A stretch of DNA of 17,969 nt from Rhodospirillaceae bacterium (GTDB lineage Bacteria; Pseudomonadota; Alphaproteobacteria; MPNO01; UBA2964): NCBI GenBank assembly GCA_002724505.1, contig PBOV01000034.1, forward strand, positions 47,615-65,583, given 5' to 3'. The notes below the pieces were generated by a model, which had not been told where the DNA came from, did no database searches, and saw nothing but the letters and a program-made list of their open reading frames with translations. The position numbers and the translations under genes were made by a program. Position 1 is the stretch's first letter. Each line of letters starts with the position of its first letter. Below, one piece after another: positions 15,734 through 17,969 of the stretch.

Positions 15734-17101
15734 ATGGCAGCACCACCAACATCTCCGGGAACACCAATTTCCAACAAGAGTGAGCTTGTGGAGTATCTAG
15801 AAGCAGGCTGTAAACCGGCTTCCGAGTGGCGCATCGGAACGGAGCATGAAAAATTCGTGTTTCAAAAGGGAACACTCCTACCGGCACCCTATGACGGTGA
15901 ATGGGGAATTCGCGCGTTACTTGAAGGATTGAAACGCTTCGGCTGGAAGCCGGTTCTTGAGAACGGGAATCCTATCGCATTACAGAACGAGAATGGATGT
16001 TCAATAACTTTAGAACCTGGTGGGCAGGTAGAACTTGCGGGGGCGCCGCTAGAAAATATCCATCAAACTTGTAACGAAGTACATTCACACCTTAATCAAG
16101 TTAAAGAAGTCGCAGAAGAAATTGGTGTTGGCCTTATAGGCGTTGGCTTTAATCCGAAGTGGAAGCGCGACGACATTCCTTGGATGCCCAAAGGTCGCTA
16201 TAAGATTATGCAAAGTTATATGCCAAAGGTCGGTTCGCTCGGAATTGATATGATGGTTCGGACATCGACAGTACAGGTTAATCTAGACTTCCTGTCTGAG
16301 GCCGATATGGTGAAGAAGTTTCGGGTATCGTTGGCATTACAACCAATAGCTACAGCGTTGTTTGCTGATTCCCCGTTTTTAGAGGGGAAGCCGAGTGGTT
16401 TTTTGTCTTACCGCAGCCATATCTGGGAAGACACTGATCCGGATCGCTGCGGAATTTTACCATTCGTTTTCGAGGGTGGCATGGGCTTTGAGCGCTATGT
16501 TGATTACATGCTCGATGTACCGATGTATTTTGTCTACCGTGATGGTTCATATATTGATGCATCCGGACAATCATTTAGAGATTTTCTCAACGGAGACTTG
16601 CCCAGCTTGCCTGGAGAGGTAGCGACGACTGGCGACTGGGGTGATCATTTGACTACGGTATTTCCGGAAGTTCGGCTTAAGAAATTTTTGGAGATGCGGG
16701 GCGCCGACGGTGGCCCTTGGAGAAGATTGTGTGCTTTGCCGGCCTTGTGGACGGGCCTTTTGTATGAGGGGTCAGCACTCGATGCTTCCTGGGACCTTGT
16801 AAAAGATTGGACGCCAGATGAACATAAGTACCTCAGGGGCGCTGTTCCAAAGCAAGCGCTTAAAACTCCTTTCCGGGATAAAACAGTTCAGCATGTAGCT
16901 CACGAAATGCTTGAGATTGCGAGTTCTGGTTTACGACGACGAAATCGTCTAGATGCTGCGGGAACAGATGAAACTGGTTATTTGGGGGCACTGTATGAAA
17001 TTGTAGACAGTGGGTGTACGGCTGCAGAGGAAAAACTTATTAGATTTAATGGTGCATGGAACGGCAATATCGACCCGGTTTTTGAAGATTACGCGTATTA
17101 A
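15734..17101 (+). CDS. gshA: Glutamate-cysteine ligase, plant/alphaproteobacterial type
   Basis: Makes gamma-glutamylcysteine from glutamate, cysteine and ATP, the first and limiting step of glutathione synthesis in the cytoplasm. The 455-residue protein belongs to the GCS2-type group shared by plants and Alphaproteobacteria, not to the E. coli GshA group. Supporting blocks are RIGTEHEKF (33-41, metal/ATP site), SITLEPGGQVELAGAP (90-105), GFNPKWKRDDIPWMPKGRY, MMVRTSTVQVNLDF (substrate-binding strand), NGDLPSLPGE, DWGDHLTTVFPEVRLKKFLEMRGADGG and LPALWTGLLY. The ATG at 15734 gives MAAPPTSPG; a TTG two codons earlier is less likely. It lies 25 bases after rsmE, so the two are probably co-transcribed. 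GshB is not in the window. No hairpin terminator is evident in the short gap after its stop. Confidence 0.95.
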   Translation: MAAPPTSPGTPISNKSELVEYLEAGCKPASEWRIGTEHEKFVFQKGTLLPAPYDGEWGIRALLEGLKRFGWKPVLENGNPIALQNENGCSITLEPGGQVELAGAPLENIHQTCNEVHSHLNQVKEVAEEIGVGLIGVGFNPKWKRDDIPWMPKGRYKIMQSYMPKVGSLGIDMMVRTSTVQVNLDFLSEADMVKKFRVSLALQPIATALFADSPFLEGKPSGFLSYRSHIWEDTDPDRCGILPFVFEGGMGFERYVDYMLDVPMYFVYRDGSYIDASGQSFRDFLNGDLPSLPGEVATTGDWGDHLTTVFPEVRLKKFLEMRGADGGPWRRLCALPALWTGLLYEGSALDASWDLVKDWTPDEHKYLRGAVPKQALKTPFRDKTVQHVAHEMLEIASSGLRRRNRLDAAGTDETGYLGALYEIVDSGCTAAEEKLIRFNGAWNGNIDPVFEDYAY

Positions 17102-17166
17102 AGTTTTTGTTAGGGGATACAGTTTTTCAATGCCTATCTTTTTGTCTTATGTTTGGTAGCCTTTTA

Positions 17167-17391
17167 TTAACGCGATAGATCGGGTGGTAAATCCTCCTCC
17201 AGGATCGACATCATCATAGAATATGACACTTCTCCTTCTTCATCGTCACGATGCAGTACACCAATAAATTCAGAATCGACTCGGACTTCCACCGGCTGGC
17301 CAGTTTTTTCTGGCATATCAATTTCTATCCCATTGTTCCCAAAAATTTTGCGAAGGTACGATTGAACTCTAGCTACCTCACTTCGTGTCAT
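17167..17391 (-). CDS. DUF3126-family small protein
   Basis: A 74-residue, mostly acidic cytoplasmic protein. The pattern MTRSEVARVQSYLRKIFGN, then EFIGVLHRDDEEGEVSYSMMMSILEEDL, matches DUF3126, a small family I know only from Alphaproteobacteria and whose function is not established. There is no signal peptide or membrane segment. The ATG is well supported by AAGGA with an 8-base gap and by a candidate promoter about 45 bases upstream. It sits alone: it faces gshA (65-base gap, no clear terminator hairpin) and follows the amidase on the same strand, but the promoter suggests its own transcript. Confidence 0.88.
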   Translation of the reverse strand: MTRSEVARVQSYLRKIFGNNGIEIDMPEKTGQPVEVRVDSEFIGVLHRDDEEGEVSYSMMMSILEEDLPPDLSR

Positions 17392-17434
17392 TTTTTATTT
17401 CCTTGGATAAAAACTTTATGAATTTAAGAGTTAG

Positions 17435-17463
17435 TTTATAAAAATTTTGTTATCATGGCTCAA
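17435..17463 (-). promoter_or_regulatory. Candidate sigma70-type promoter for the DUF3126 gene
   Basis: Read on the minus strand, TTGAGC (17458-17463) and TATAAA (17435-17440) are separated by exactly 17 bases, matching consensus at 4 of 6 and 5 of 6 positions, in an A+T-rich gap. Transcription would start near 17428, about 37 bases before the ATG. This is one of the better promoter-like patterns in the window, but it is a pattern match only. Confidence 0.55.
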
Positions 17464-17498
17464 ACCGACTTTGTTATCCAGTAGGAGTTATGAATAGG

Positions 17499-17969
17499 TT
17501 AATCTTCGTCACGCAACACTGCATGTATAAGCCAGTGGGCGATCGCGATAAGGTCATAATCTCGGCGGTAGTAACCAATGAGCTGTATTCCAAGTGGCAT
17601 TCCAGTTTGAGCCAATAGGGGGCAGTTGAGCGCAGGGACTCCAAGCTGGGAAGAGTGTTCTCCATATACAGCGTTTCCAACGGGCATACCTTCAGGAGCG
17701 GGTCCGGTTGCGTTTAATGTGACCAGGGCGTCGTATTTCTTTGAAAGCATTTCGTGCCTGGCCTTAGCGTCGGCACTCCAAATTAGGGTTTTCTCATATT
17801 CTTCCGGGCTTATATCCGCGGAAGAAAGTGCTCGATTGAGAACACGGTCCCCAAGTTTTTCAGGATTACGGTCTGCATACATCATTAATGGCCACCGGCC
17901 TTCGTAGGAGAGCGTAATTTCCATGACCTCCCGAAGCTTAATTAAATCTTGCTCATAGGCTTCAAGCTC
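17499..17969 (-). CDS. Amidase-signature family enzyme, C-terminal part only
   Basis: The frame is open to the right edge, so the gene is cut by the window and only about 156 C-terminal residues are seen. An internal ATG at 17924 is preceded by GGGAGG but lies in continuous coding sequence, so it is probably not the start. The segment YDALVTLNATGPAPEGMPVGNAVY, followed by LGVPALNCPLL and TGMPLGIQLIGYYRRDYDLIAIAHWL, is the typical C-terminal part of amidase-signature enzymes (GatA-like fold), where small-molecule amidases place their substrate pocket. The Lys-Ser-Ser catalytic triad would lie off the window, so activity cannot be judged. The sequence looks more like a stand-alone amidase than GatA, but this is a weak call, and the substrate is unknown. 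Confidence 0.8.
   Translation of the reverse strand, partial: ELEAYEQDLIKLREVMEITLSYEGRWPLMMYADRNPEKLGDRVLNRALSSADISPEEYEKTLIWSADAKARHEMLSKKYDALVTLNATGPAPEGMPVGNAVYGEHSSQLGVPALNCPLLAQTGMPLGIQLIGYYRRDYDLIAIAHWLIHAVLRDED

Noticed and set aside
16350..16574. Minus-strand ORF inside gshA
   Set aside because: Antisense shadow of an intact, conserved gene.
17102..17166. Terminator between gshA and DUF3126
   Set aside because: I searched for a hairpin followed by a T run and found none with a convincing stem.
17490..17618. Plus-strand ORF of 42 codons preceded by TAGGAG and an ATG
   Set aside because: It lies antisense over the amidase 3' end, has no family resemblance, and the minus-strand reading is clearly coding.

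Overview
The window reads as a stretch of alphaproteobacterial chromosome, densely packed and of moderate G+C by eye. It looks most like a marine Rhodospirillales-type lineage, but this is an inference from gene content and not a placement. The supporting signs are a DUF3126-family protein, a plant-type (GCS2) glutamate-cysteine ligase next to rsmE and ubiA, and a pmbA gene beside a late lipid A/Kdo cluster. I see no tRNA, rRNA, CRISPR array, insertion sequence, phage gene or sign of recent transfer. Two genes run off the window: xseA on the left and an amidase on the right.

Layout. (1) 1-2177, plus strand: exonuclease VII large subunit, coupled by a GTGA overlap to a secreted M23 peptidase. 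(2) 2188-7864, minus strand: a tight lipopolysaccharide unit read msbA, DUF374 acyltransferase, waaA, lpxK, lpxL-like, with overlapping or nearly touching genes and a candidate promoter just upstream of msbA. (3) 7959-10794, minus strand: ubiD overlapping pmbA. (4) 10948-11658, plus strand: a conserved unknown with a gamma-glutamylcyclotransferase-like pattern. It diverges from ubiD and overlaps the next gene tail to tail by 4 bp. (5) 11655-14879, minus strand: ubiA, a crotonase-family enzyme, then a stand-alone CoA-ligase alpha-type subunit. (6) 14965-17101, plus strand: rsmE and gshA. (7) 17167-17969, minus strand: DUF3126 and the C-terminal part of an amidase, which lies upstream of DUF3126.

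How the genes work together. Region 2 covers the end of lipid A-Kdo assembly: 4'-phosphorylation, Kdo transfer, secondary acylation and flipping across the inner membrane, plus one acyltransferase of unsettled role. ubiA and ubiD are consecutive-step enzymes of ubiquinone synthesis. gshA makes gamma-glutamylcysteine, and the GGCT-like unknown might act on gamma-glutamyl compounds, which is speculative.

Most of the window is ordinary core metabolism and I do not see a clear new multi-gene system. The parts most worth a second look are the GGCT-like unknown, the 12-codon leader ORF whose stop overlaps the crotonase start, the crotonase lacking both usual catalytic glutamates beside an unpaired CoA-ligase alpha subunit, and the DUF374 gene inside the lipid A operon. 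No stretch over 300 bases lacks a gene; the longest gap is the 153-base divergent region between ubiD and the GGCT-like gene.
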